Origin: Candidatus Bipolaricaulota bacterium | GTDB lineage: Bacteria > Bipolaricaulota > Bipolaricaulia > RBG-16-55-9 | NCBI GenBank assembly: GCA_015487455.1 | Contig: WFPR01000062.1 | Coordinates: forward strand, 1 to 16,439 | Length of the DNA: 16,439 nt | Direction of reading: 5' to 3' | Shown here: positions 1 to 6,988 of the stretch, piece by piece | Position numbering within the stretch: position 1 is the first letter of the stretch | How the letters are laid out: each line of letters opens with the position of its first letter | The notes under the pieces: model-generated | The model's input: only the letters and a program-made list of their open reading frames with translations | Database searches by the model: none | Told to the model about the DNA's origin: nothing | Made by a program: the position numbers and the translations under genes

Positions 1-317
1 AGCAGCGCCCCGACGAGCCCCGGCCCCCGCGTCGCCCCGATCAGCCCGACCTCCTCAAGCCGCACGCCGGCCCGCTCCAGCGCCTCGTCCAAAACATAGG
101 GCAGCTTCTTCAGGTGGTCGCGGGAGGCGACCTCGGGGACGACGCCGCCGTACTTCTCGTGCAGCTTGGCCTGCGAGTAGACGACGTTCGAGAGGATTTG
201 GCGGCCGCCGCGCAGCACGGCCGCCGCCGTCTCGTCGCACGACGTCTCGATCCCCAGCACGTACACGTCCTGCGCGCTCGCGTTCGCGTTTGCGTTTACG
301 TTTACGTTGAGGCCCAT
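1..317 (-). CDS. tsaD: tRNA N6-adenosine threonylcarbamoyltransferase TsaD, N-terminal part (cut by window edge)
   Basis: TsaD (Kae1/Gcp family) transfers the threonylcarbamoyl group to A37 of ANN-decoding tRNAs, making t6A in the cytoplasm with TsaB and TsaE. About 105 residues are visible. The hallmark GIETSCDET lies near residues 22-30, followed by LSNVV, YGGVVPEVASRDH and TRGPGLVGALL. The HxxxH metal site normally follows and would be outside the window. The ATG at 317 is 28 bases after the hpt stop, with no convincing Shine-Dalgarno, so translation may depend on the upstream operon. Residues 4-14 are an Asn-Val/Asn-Ala repeat (NVNVNANANAS) encoded by a 6-bp tandem repeat and are not part of the family fold. 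A GTG start just before the conserved core is possible, but also lacks a ribosome site. Confidence 0.95.
   Translation of the reverse strand, partial: MGLNVNVNANANASAQDVYVLGIETSCDETAAAVLRGGRQILSNVVYSQAKLHEKYGGVVPEVASRDHLKKLPYVLDEALERAGVRLEEVGLIGATRGPGLVGAL
274..309. repeat. Imperfect 6-bp tandem repeat (RCGTTY, six units) at the tsaD start
   Basis: Six consecutive units read GCGCTC, GCGTTC, GCGTTT, GCGTTT, ACGTTT, ACGTTG on the plus strand. On the minus strand they encode the Asn-Val/Asn-Ala run at the TsaD N terminus. A similar, shorter tract begins hpt, and related hexamer tracts encode the fbp tail and the Pro/Gln stretch before livF. Confidence 0.8.
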
Positions 318-345
318 GGTCCCGCTTTTGGGGTCGCCTTCGCGT

Positions 346-960
346 TTAAGCCCGACGGACGGCTTCGGGCTTGAGGGCCGCGACGAAGGGCAGGTTGCGG
401 TAGCGCTCGGCGTAGTCGAGCCCGTAGCCGACCACGAACGCGTCCTCCTCGAGCACGAACCCGACGTAGTCCAGCTGGACGGGCACCCGCCGCCGGGGCC
501 TCTTGTCGATGAGCGCGCAGACCCTAAGCGAGGCGGCCCCCCGCGCTTCCAAGTGTTCCCTCAAGAACTCGAGCGTCTGGCCGGTGTCGACGATGTCCTC
601 GACGAGCAGGACGTGCCGCCCCTGGGCGGGCGTCCCCAGGTCGCGGAGCAGCTGGATCTCCCCCGCCTCGGCGCCCTTCCCGTAGCTGTAGAGCTGGACG
701 TAGTCGACCTCGACCGGGATCGGCATCGCCCGCATCAGATCCGCCAAGAAGACGATCGCCCCCCGGAAGATCCCCACGATCAGGGGGGGCTCCTCGAGGA
801 GCGCCTCGCCTAAGAGCGCTTGGTAGTCGCGGGCGATCTCGGCGCCCAGCTCGCGCACCCGTTGTTGAATCTGGGCCTCGTCCCAGAGCACCCGCGCGAG
901 CGCCCCCCGCGCCCAGGCTGCTTTGACGGTAGCGTTCGCGTTCGTGTTTAGCTCGCTCAT
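346..960 (-). CDS. hpt: Hypoxanthine phosphoribosyltransferase
   Basis: This purine-salvage enzyme converts hypoxanthine (and usually guanine) plus PRPP to IMP/GMP in the cytoplasm. The 204-residue protein carries the PRPP-binding signature LLVEDIVDTGQTL (residues 118-130) with the two acidic residues of type I phosphoribosyltransferases. It also has the GIFRGA loop near 63-68, the purine-base Lys in IDKRP (K153), and the typical C-terminal VGYGLDYAERYRNLP. The bacterial family is usually about 175-185 residues. The excess is at the N terminus, where NTNANA is encoded by a hexamer repeat. The ATG at 960 overlaps the fbp stop (ATGA), so translation is probably coupled to fbp; no separate ribosome site is visible. 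Xanthine or guanine preference cannot be read from the sequence. Confidence 0.95.
   Translation of the reverse strand: MSELNTNANATVKAAWARGALARVLWDEAQIQQRVRELGAEIARDYQALLGEALLEEPPLIVGIFRGAIVFLADLMRAMPIPVEVDYVQLYSYGKGAEAGEIQLLRDLGTPAQGRHVLLVEDIVDTGQTLEFLREHLEARGAASLRVCALIDKRPRRRVPVQLDYVGFVLEEDAFVVGYGLDYAERYRNLPFVAALKPEAVRRA
932..949. repeat. Three-unit 6-bp repeat in the hpt N terminus
   Basis: Units GCGTTC, GCGTTC and GTGTTT on the plus strand encode Asn-Thr-Asn-Ala-Asn-Ala of the Hpt N terminus. The unit closely resembles the repeat at the start of tsaD, one gene downstream. Confidence 0.6.
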
Positions 961-2096
961 GGGGTGGTCTCGGGCTGAGGCTGAGGTTGAGGCTGGGGCT
1001 CGCGCACCACGAACCGCTCGTCGAGCTTCTTCAAGCGCTCGGTGATCCCGCCGTACTCCAGCTCCTCGAAGCCGACCATCGCCGGGCCCACGAAGCCCTG
1101 GCGGCGCATCTCCAGCGTCTTGTCGGCGGCCTTTTGACGGATCGTGTCCCAGAACGGGTGGGCGAAGACGTCGACGGGCTCCGTGAGCTTCCCCTCGTGG
1201 ACGCAGAACGCCAGGCACGAGACCAGCGACGGGCCGTCGAAGTACGCGACGGGGGTGTTGCTCGGGACGGGCATGAGGGCCACGTTGTGGCTGCCCCTCA
1301 GGTCCCCCGAGACGTAGTGAGCCAGGGCGAAGGGCGCGATCACCTCGCCCGTCGCGGGGAACTGCGACTGGACCCGGACGAGCATCACGGGGTCGTCCTT
1401 GCCGACGTACTTGCCCGCGATGTTGTGCAGCCGCGTGGTGCTCACGGCCACGCAGGGCTCGCCGGTCGTCCTCGAGTAAATCTTTTCGACCACGAAGCGG
1501 TGGGTGTCGCGCAGCAGGGCCGCGATGTCGTAGAGATCCTCAGGGGCGTTCAGCTCGACGACCCGGTCCCCCTCGGTGTGGTTGACGTCCATGATCACGA
1601 ACGAGAAGCCCTTGGCCATGTTGGGGCTGAGCATGAGGCCCGGGCAGTGCATCGGGTCCGCGAACGCGAGGTACAGCGGGAGGTTGTACGAGCCGGGCTC
1701 CGTCTTGTCGGCGACGAACAGCAAGAACGGCTCGTTCGGGCGCTCGTCGAACTCCAGCTCCGCCACCGCGGGCCCCAGGCCCCGGACGTTGCCCGCGAAG
1801 GCGTCCCTCAGCAGATCTTGGCCGGCGCCGTAGAGCCCTTGGGCTTTCGCGACCTCCGTCCCCGCGCGGAACGCCTCCCACGCCAGGCGGTGGACGTCGG
1901 GGTCCCCCGCGCCGCGCGCGTGGCTCATCAAAATGGCGATGTCGTCGCCGGTGTAGCTCACGTGGGCGTCGAGCACGAGCCCCTCGCCCTCCCTCTCGAC
2001 GTGCTCCCGGACGCGCTCCACCACGGCCTCGCTGGGCCGGAGGTGGCCGCCCACCGCCCCGATGTCCGCCTTGATCACCGTCAGCGTCGTCCGCAT
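957..2096 (-). CDS. fbp: Bifunctional fructose-1,6-bisphosphate aldolase/phosphatase (archaeal type, FBPA/P)
   Basis: FBPA/P makes fructose 6-phosphate from triose phosphates in one active site, driving unidirectional gluconeogenesis. It is known from archaea and deep-branching, mostly thermophilic, bacteria. The 379-residue protein is full length and starts with the diagnostic TVIKADIGAVGGH. Visible metal and phosphate ligands of the family are D11, H18, D51, D52, Q93 and D130. The motif HNIAGKYVGKDDP holds the catalytic Tyr and Schiff-base Lys pair (Y230, K233), spaced YxxK as in the Sulfolobus enzyme, so both activities should be intact. An AAGGAGG ribosome site (2107-2113) supports the ATG at 2096, 46 bases after the rmlA stop. 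The C terminus ends in an unusual (QP)5 tail encoded by a 6-bp repeat. It overlaps hpt by 4 bases. Confidence 0.96.
   Translation of the reverse strand: MRTTLTVIKADIGAVGGHLRPSEAVVERVREHVEREGEGLVLDAHVSYTGDDIAILMSHARGAGDPDVHRLAWEAFRAGTEVAKAQGLYGAGQDLLRDAFAGNVRGLGPAVAELEFDERPNEPFLLFVADKTEPGSYNLPLYLAFADPMHCPGLMLSPNMAKGFSFVIMDVNHTEGDRVVELNAPEDLYDIAALLRDTHRFVVEKIYSRTTGEPCVAVSTTRLHNIAGKYVGKDDPVMLVRVQSQFPATGEVIAPFALAHYVSGDLRGSHNVALMPVPSNTPVAYFDGPSLVSCLAFCVHEGKLTEPVDVFAHPFWDTIRQKAADKTLEMRRQGFVGPAMVGFEELEYGGITERLKKLDERFVVREPQPQPQPQPETTP
973..1002. repeat. 6-bp tandem repeat (GGCTGA-like) encoding the Gln-Pro tail of Fbp
   Basis: Five units read GGCTGA, GGCTGA, GGTTGA, GGCTGG, GGCTCG on the plus strand and encode five Gln-Pro dipeptides. 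They lie beyond the conserved end of the enzyme family, so the copy number could vary without harming catalysis. Confidence 0.8.
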
Positions 2097-2142
2097 CCCG
2101 CACCCCCTCCTTTTCTTCTCTTCCCGTCTCGTCTCAAATGAG

Positions 2143-3207
2143 TCAGATGAGCTGCACGCGGCTGTTGTCGCCGATCACGAACTGGTACGTCTCGGGGGGG
2201 CGCTCGTTGCGCCCGATGACGACGTTGCGCCCGATGAGGCTGTGGTCGATGCGGCCCGTCCCCCGAATGGTGGCCCCGGCCATCACGATGCTGTACTCGA
2301 TCTCGCTCTCCTCGATGACCACGTTCCGGTCGAGGGCCGTGAACGGCCCGACGAACGAATCCCGAATGACCGCGCCGGGGCCGACGACGAGCGGCCCCCG
2401 CAGCTCGCTCCGCTCAATGGTGACGCCCGGAGCGATCGCCACCCGCCCGATCACCCTGGAGTCCTCGGGGACGGGCGACTCGATCCGGGGCTCGAGCGTC
2501 TCCAGCAAGAGGCGGTTCGCGTCGAGCATGTCCTCGGGCAAGCCCACGTCCTTCCACCAGCCCTTCAACAGATAGGGCTTCACCCGATGGCCTCGTTCGA
2601 TGAGGGCTTGGACGGCGTCGGTGAGCTCCAGCTCGCCGCGGGCCGAGGGTTTTATGCTCTGGATGGCCTCGAAGATGTGCCGGTCGAAGAGATAGACGCC
2701 CACGATGGCGAGGTGGCTCGGGGGCTCCTTGGGCTTTTCGACCAGGCGAACGATCCGCCCGTCGCGCAGCTCGGCGACGCCGAAGCGGCGGGGGTCGTCG
2801 ACCTCGGCCAGGAGCAGCAGGGCGTTCGCGTCGCCCCCCTCGAACGCCTGCACGAACGCCTTGACGCCCTGCTCCAGCAGGTTGTCCCCCAAATACACGA
2901 GGAAGGGCTCGTCGCCGACGAACTCGCGGGCGCACTGAACGGCGTGGGCCAGCCCCCTGGGCCGCTCCTGAATAATATAGCTTAACTGAAGCCCGAAGCG
3001 CGAGCCGTCCCCCAGCGCCGCGCGGAACTCTTCTTCAACATTAGGGCTCACCACGATGCCGACGTCGCGGAGGCCCGCCTCCCGCAGCGCGTCCAGGGTG
3101 TACTCGATCACGGGCCGGTTCGCGACGGGGATCAGGTGCTTGGCGCTCGTGTGCGTCAGGGGGCGCAGCCGCGTCCCCTCCCCGGCGCAGAGCACGATCG
3201 CCTTCAT
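2143..3207 (-). CDS. Glucose-1-phosphate thymidylyltransferase, long RmlA type (nucleotidyltransferase plus left-handed beta-helix)
   Basis: This family condenses a sugar 1-phosphate with an NTP (dTTP for RmlA) to make NDP-sugars for surface polysaccharides or glycosylation. The 354-residue protein begins with the nucleotide-binding motif LCAGEGTRLRPLT (residues 6-18). It continues with RPRGLAHAV, the metal-binding YLGDN, VEKPKEPPS and GWWKDVGLPEDML. From about residue 245 it shows hexapeptide-like repeats (VIGRVAIAPGVTIERS and similar) typical of a beta-helix. This layout fits the long RmlA group better than short RmlA; a UTP- or GTP-using relative cannot be excluded. The ATG at 3207 matches the family start; an upstream in-frame extension to 3354 would run through the divergent promoter. 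No Shine-Dalgarno is visible, and a possible promoter lies only 9 bases upstream, so a near-leaderless transcript is likely. Confidence 0.88.
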   Translation of the reverse strand: MKAIVLCAGEGTRLRPLTHTSAKHLIPVANRPVIEYTLDALREAGLRDVGIVVSPNVEEEFRAALGDGSRFGLQLSYIIQERPRGLAHAVQCAREFVGDEPFLVYLGDNLLEQGVKAFVQAFEGGDANALLLLAEVDDPRRFGVAELRDGRIVRLVEKPKEPPSHLAIVGVYLFDRHIFEAIQSIKPSARGELELTDAVQALIERGHRVKPYLLKGWWKDVGLPEDMLDANRLLLETLEPRIESPVPEDSRVIGRVAIAPGVTIERSELRGPLVVGPGAVIRDSFVGPFTALDRNVVIEESEIEYSIVMAGATIRGTGRIDHSLIGRNVVIGRNERPPETYQFVIGDNSRVQLI

Positions 3208-3216
3208 CGCACACCC

Positions 3217-3245
3217 ACTGTAGCGGAACGATCCCGATGGATCAA
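3217..3245 (-). promoter_or_regulatory. Possible sigma70-like promoter for the rmlA-fbp-hpt-tsaD operon
   Basis: On the minus strand TTGATC (3240-3245) and TACAGT (3217-3222) are 17 bases apart. The -10-like element ends 9 bases before the ATG, which would give a leaderless or nearly leaderless mRNA. Each hexamer matches only 4 of 6 consensus bases. Confidence 0.4.
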
Positions 3246-3256
3246 GTGAATCAAAG

Positions 3257-3287
3257 CTCCCCTGTCTCCTCTGTCGTGTCAGGGGAG
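3257..3287. promoter_or_regulatory. Inverted repeat between two divergent promoters
   Basis: A perfect 8-bp inverted repeat, CTCCCCTG (3257-3264) and CAGGGGAG (3280-3287), has a 15-base spacer. It sits between the candidate rmlA promoter and the strong plus-strand promoter at 3307-3336. It could be an operator for a shared regulator; the binding protein is unknown. Confidence 0.4.
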
Positions 3288-3306
3288 GATCACCCTCGGG
3301 GGGATC

Positions 3307-3336
3307 TAGACATAGACGGTCCTTGAAGGCTATAAT
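3307..3336 (+). promoter_or_regulatory. Strong sigma70-like promoter of the peptide transporter operon
   Basis: TAGACA (3307-3312, 5 of 6 consensus) is followed after 18 bases by a perfect TATAAT (3331-3336). Transcription would start near 3343, giving a leader of about 60 bases before the GTG at 3406, with a purine-rich G-run ribosome site at 3390-3397. Confidence 0.75.
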
Positions 3337-3405
3337 GCAGCAATTGCGAGGCACACAGGTGCAGCCGGGAGAAGGGGCGAAAATCCTTTAAGGGGGGGTG
3401 GAAGC

Positions 3406-4962
3406 GTGCGGCGGCTCAGCCGGGTAGTCGGGTTGACGTTGGTCGTGGTCGGGTTGGGGATCCTGGGCGCGCTGGAGGCTCAGGAGCCCAAGCGTGGTGG
3501 GCGGGTGGTGTTGGGCATGGGGGTCGAGCCGGAGAACCTTGACACCATCCGGATGGCCTCCGCTCCGGCCGCTATGGTCTCGGAACACATTACTCAAACG
3601 CTCTTCACCGTCGACCTTCAGGGCAACATCGTCCCCGAGCTGGTGGAGAGCTACGAGGTCTCGGAGGACGGGCGGGTCTGGACGCTCAGGCTGCGCCGGG
3701 GGATCACCTTTCACGACGGGACACCCTTCAACGCTGAGGCGGTCAAGTTTAACCTCGATCGCTTCCTTGATCCCGAGAGCAAGGCGCCCTTCCGTTTCTT
3801 GATCGCTCGGATCACCGACGTCGAGGTCCTGGACGAGTACACCGTCCGACTTACGACGGACCAACCCTTCGCCCCGATGCTGGCCCACCTCTCCCACAGC
3901 TTCATTGGAATGCTTAGCCCCACGGCCGTCCAGGAGCTGGGCTCCGGCATCGAAACGAACCCCGTGGGCACTGGCCACTTTAAGATGAAGACGTGGACAC
4001 GGGGCGAGTCGATCCTGCTGGAGCGCAACCCGGACTACTGGGAGGCGGGGCTGCCCTACCTCGATGAGGTGATGTTTAGGTTCATTCCGGAGGACGCCGC
4101 CCGGGTGGTAGCCCTGGAGGCGGGCGAGGTCCACGCGATCATGCGGGTACCCCCGGCGGATATCCCCCGGCTTGAGGCTGACCCCGACATTGAGGTGCTC
4201 AAGGTGCCGAGCGTTCGCACCATCTACATCGGCTTCAACAACCAAAAGGCGCCGTTCACCGACGTGCGGGTGCGCCGGGCGCTCAACTACTGCGTCGACA
4301 AGGAAGCCCTTGTGGAGTTCGTGCTTGAGGGGGTTGGGCGGGTGTCCGATGCGCCGTTCTCGCCGGGCATCTTCGGCTATTCCCCTATGACCCCCTATGA
4401 GTACGACCCGGAGCGGGCTAAGGAGCTGCTGGCTGAGGCGGGTTATCCCGACGGCTTCAAGGTCAACCTCTATCACCCCACCGGACGTTATCTTATGGAC
4501 GCGGCCATCGCTGAGGCGGTTCAGGCTCAGCTCAAGGAGTGTGGTGTCGAGGCCGAGCTGATCACCCTGGAGTGGGCTACGTACCTGGCCACCCTGCGCA
4601 AGCCGCCGGAAGAAGCCGTCCACGACATGTACCTCCTGGGGTGGGGTTGCGTCACCAACGACGCGGACTACTGCCTGTACCCGCTCTTCCACTCCGGCGA
4701 GTGGCCGCCGGTCGGCTGGCACCTCAGCTATTACAAGAACGAGGAGGTCGACCGCTTGCTCGACGAGGCGCGGGTGACTCCCGATCCCGAGCGCCGTGCT
4801 GCGCTCTACAAGCGCGTCATCGAGATCATTTGGAACGACGCCCCCTGGCTCTTCCTCTACAGTGAGGTTCAGGTGAACGCCGTCCGCAAAGGAGTTCAAG
4901 GCCTGATCCACCACCCACGGGAGTACATCCTGGCCACTGAAGCCTGGCTCGAACAGCCCTGA
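3406..4962 (+). CDS. ABC transporter substrate-binding protein, family 5 (dipeptide/oligopeptide type)
   Basis: This secreted receptor captures peptides or similar solutes and delivers them to the two permeases encoded next. The 518-residue protein has an N-terminal signal peptide: RRLSR, then a hydrophobic stretch from about residue 7 to 22, with likely cleavage after ALEA (residue 25). There is no lipobox Cys, so it is probably a soluble periplasmic protein rather than a lipoprotein. Family features include VEPENLDT, WTLRLRRGITFHDGTPFNAEAVKFNLDR, the VGTGHFK-type segment, NPDYWEAG, and VRRALNYCVDKEALVE. The GTG at 3406 is chosen because it precedes the signal peptide and follows a G-rich ribosome site and a strong promoter. 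Glutathione, opines, nickel or sugars are also carried by this family, so the ligand is uncertain. Confidence 0.93.
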   Translation: MRRLSRVVGLTLVVVGLGILGALEAQEPKRGGRVVLGMGVEPENLDTIRMASAPAAMVSEHITQTLFTVDLQGNIVPELVESYEVSEDGRVWTLRLRRGITFHDGTPFNAEAVKFNLDRFLDPESKAPFRFLIARITDVEVLDEYTVRLTTDQPFAPMLAHLSHSFIGMLSPTAVQELGSGIETNPVGTGHFKMKTWTRGESILLERNPDYWEAGLPYLDEVMFRFIPEDAARVVALEAGEVHAIMRVPPADIPRLEADPDIEVLKVPSVRTIYIGFNNQKAPFTDVRVRRALNYCVDKEALVEFVLEGVGRVSDAPFSPGIFGYSPMTPYEYDPERAKELLAEAGYPDGFKVNLYHPTGRYLMDAAIAEAVQAQLKECGVEAELITLEWATYLATLRKPPEEAVHDMYLLGWGCVTNDADYCLYPLFHSGEWPPVGWHLSYYKNEEVDRLLDEARVTPDPERRAALYKRVIEIIWNDAPWLFLYSEVQVNAVRKGVQGLIHHPREYILATEAWLEQP

Positions 4963-5024
4963 GCCCCTTCAGGCAAGCGCATTGGGACGGGACGGTTTGA
5001 CCGAGCACTCGAGCGGGGAGAGGC

Positions 5025-5066
5025 GCGGGCCCGGTCTGCCGGATAGGCCGAGCCCGCCCTCGTTTT
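5025..5066 (+). terminator. Weak hairpin plus T-run between binding protein and permease genes (possible attenuator)
   Basis: GCGGGC (5025-5030) pairs with GCCCGC (5052-5057) around a 21-base loop and is followed by TTTT at 5063-5066. The stem is short and the T-run is five bases away. A leaky stop here would explain more binding protein than permease, as is common in such operons. Confidence 0.25.
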
Positions 5067-5091
5067 ATGCTTGAGCGACAAGGGCAAGGCC

Positions 5092-6012
5092 ATGTGGCGG
5101 TACGTGGTCTGGAGGCTGCTGCTCACCCTCCCCACGCTGTTGGGGGCGGTGACCTTTGTGTTCCTGATGGTGCGACTCCTCCCCGGCGACCCGGCGGTGG
5201 CGATCGCCGGGGTGCAGGCCACGCCGGAGTTCGTCGAACAGGTCCGTCGGGAGTTTGGGCTCGACCAGCCCTTGCCTGTCCAGTACATCACCTTCCTGGG
5301 GCGGCTGTTGCAAGGGGACCTGGGGATCTCCACCCGCACCCGGCAGCCCGTCTGGGAGGAGCTGTGGGCGAGGTTCCCGCACACGCTTGAGCTGGCGCTG
5401 GCGGCCTTGGTCGTCGCCGCCCTCATCGGGATCCCAGCGGGGATCATCTCCGCGGTGCGGCCCTACTCGCTCTTCGACAACTTCAGCATGCTTGTGGCCC
5501 TCTTCGGCGTCTCGATCCCGGTCTTTTGGCTGGGGCTGATGCTGATGCTGCTCTTCTCCGTCCAGCTGGGCTGGCTCCCCGCCACCGGGCGGGGGACGCT
5601 AGCCCATCTGGTGTTGCCTGCGGTCACCCTGGGAACGGCCTCCGCGGCCCTGATCGCCCGGATGACCCGTTCCTCGATGCTGGAGGTCCTCACCCAAGAC
5701 TACGTTCAGACGGCGCGGGCCAAGGGGGTACCCGAACGCGTCGTGATCCTGAGGCACGCGCTCAAGAACGCCTTCATCCCCGTGGTGACGGTGCTAGGGC
5801 TCCAGCTAGGAACCTTGCTCAGCGGAGCTGTGCTCACCGAGACGGTCTTCGCCTGGCCGGGGGTGGGGCGCTTGGTCGTCGAGTCGATCCTGGCACGGGA
5901 CTACCCCGTCGTCCAGGGGGTGGTGCTGCTGCTGGCCACCACCTTCGTGATCCTCAACCTGATCGTCGACCTCGTGTACGCTTGGCTTGATCCGAGGATC
6001 CGTTATGAGTGA
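5092..6012 (+). CDS. Peptide-type ABC transporter permease, DppB family
   Basis: This inner-membrane permease forms half of the channel with the next gene. The 306-residue protein opens with WRYVVWRLLLTLPTLLGAVTF and MVRLLPGDPA, the standard DppB/OppB N terminus. It has about six membrane segments and the cytoplasmic EAA loop DYVQTARAKGVPERVVILRHALKNA that contacts the ATPase. It ends with the typical LVDLVYAWLDPRIRY. I place the start at ATG 5092 because homologues begin with this motif and an AAGG lies at a suitable distance. An in-frame TTG at 5071 would add seven residues. It overlaps the next gene by 8 bases, implying coupled translation. The gap to the binding-protein gene is 129 bases. 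Confidence 0.93.
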   Translation: MWRYVVWRLLLTLPTLLGAVTFVFLMVRLLPGDPAVAIAGVQATPEFVEQVRREFGLDQPLPVQYITFLGRLLQGDLGISTRTRQPVWEELWARFPHTLELALAALVVAALIGIPAGIISAVRPYSLFDNFSMLVALFGVSIPVFWLGLMLMLLFSVQLGWLPATGRGTLAHLVLPAVTLGTASAALIARMTRSSMLEVLTQDYVQTARAKGVPERVVILRHALKNAFIPVVTVLGLQLGTLLSGAVLTETVFAWPGVGRLVVESILARDYPVVQGVVLLLATTFVILNLIVDLVYAWLDPRIRYE

Positions 6013-6988
6013 GCGCGAGCGTTCGTCCTTCGGGGACCCCGCCGTCACCGCCGTGGAGCCCACGCGGGCCGGGAAGTGGAAACCACAACGCGAAGGGGCT
6101 CCCGGGCTCGAGAGGCGGCGGGCAGCTGGGGAGCTGCGCCGAGCGCTGCGGCGGCTGGGCCGTCACCGCTTGGCGCTCCTGGGGTTGCTGATCGTGGGGA
6201 TCTTTACGGTCTGTGCGATTCTGGCCCCTTGGCTCGCGCCCTATGACCCGACGGACGCCTCGCTGCGGGAGCGTCGCCAGCCCCCTTCCTGGGAACACCC
6301 GCTGGGAACGGACGAGTTAGGTCGGGACCTCCTGAGTCGTCTCCTCTGGGGAGCCCGCATCTCGATGCTCATCGGTCTGATCGCCGTCGGCATCGGGGTA
6401 GCGTTAGGTGTCCCGCTAGGAGCTCTCTCTGGCTACTATGGAGGGCGATTTGACCTCCTCGTTCAGCGCTTGGTCGACATTATGCTGGCGTTTCCCGGCA
6501 TCCTGCTGGCGATCGCCATCGTGGCCGTGCTCGGCGTCGGGCTGGAGAATGTGATGATCGCCGTTGGGATCGCCTCGGTGCCCATCTACGTGCGGTTGGT
6601 CCGTGGCTCGATCCTGACCCTCAAGGAGCAGGAGTACGTGCTGGCGGCGCGGGCGCTCGGTGCCAGCGACGGACGCATCATCTTTCGGCATCTCCTGCCG
6701 AACTGCCTCGGCCCGATCCTCGTCCAGTCGACCCTGCAAATCGCTACGGCCATCCTCTGGGCCGCGGGGCTAGGCTTCCTGGGACTGGGAGCCCAGCCGC
6801 CGACCCCCGAGTGGGGAACGATGCTCAGCAAAGGTCGTGTCTTCATCCGGGTCGCACCCCATCTGACGCTCTTCCCAGGGCTGGCAATCTTCCTGCTCGT
6901 GCTGGGCTTCAACCTGTTGGGGGACGGGCTGCGGGATGCCCTCGATCCGCGCATGCGCAAGCTCACTGGTCCCGGTGCCCGGGCTTAG
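6005..6988 (+). CDS. Peptide-type ABC transporter permease, DppC family
   Basis: This is the second permease subunit of the transporter. The 327-residue protein has a hydrophilic, charged N-terminal extension of about 50 residues. The first membrane segment follows (LALLGLLIVGIFTVCAILAP), then the conserved HPLGTDELGRDLLSRLLWGARISM, the EAA loop EYVLAARALGASDGRIIFRHLLPN, and the C-terminal FNLLGDGLRDALDPRMRK. The ATG at 6005 lies inside the dppB-like stop region (8-base overlap). An upstream TTG at 5987 is less likely. No DppD/DppF-type ATPase follows; the operon ends here and the stop codon interlocks with that of the convergent amidohydrolase. The ATPases must be elsewhere or shared with another transporter. 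Confidence 0.94.
   Translation: MSERERSSFGDPAVTAVEPTRAGKWKPQREGAPGLERRRAAGELRRALRRLGRHRLALLGLLIVGIFTVCAILAPWLAPYDPTDASLRERRQPPSWEHPLGTDELGRDLLSRLLWGARISMLIGLIAVGIGVALGVPLGALSGYYGGRFDLLVQRLVDIMLAFPGILLAIAIVAVLGVGLENVMIAVGIASVPIYVRLVRGSILTLKEQEYVLAARALGASDGRIIFRHLLPNCLGPILVQSTLQIATAILWAAGLGFLGLGAQPPTPEWGTMLSKGRVFIRVAPHLTLFPGLAIFLLVLGFNLLGDGLRDALDPRMRKLTGPGARA

Noticed and set aside
274..309. Hexamer repeats as a CRISPR array or replication iterons
   Set aside because: Units are 6 bp, imperfect, without spacers, and lie in a coding frame producing dipeptide repeats.
987..2141. Long plus-strand open frame opposite fbp
   Set aside because: Its translation is Arg/His/Val-rich without recognisable motifs. 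The minus-strand frame encodes a complete, well-conserved FBPA/P. It is a high-GC shadow.
3208..3354. N-terminal extension of the RmlA-type protein
   Set aside because: It would be translated through the divergent promoter and has no homology; the family starts at MKAIVLCAGEGTRLRP.
3388..4914. 508-codon minus-strand open frame opposite the binding protein
   Set aside because: The plus strand encodes a full family-5 binding protein with signal peptide and promoter; the antisense frame has no motifs.
5067..5390. ATG at 5067 as start of a separate small protein
   Set aside because: It is out of frame with the DppB-type gene, which has clear homology, and its product shows no motif.
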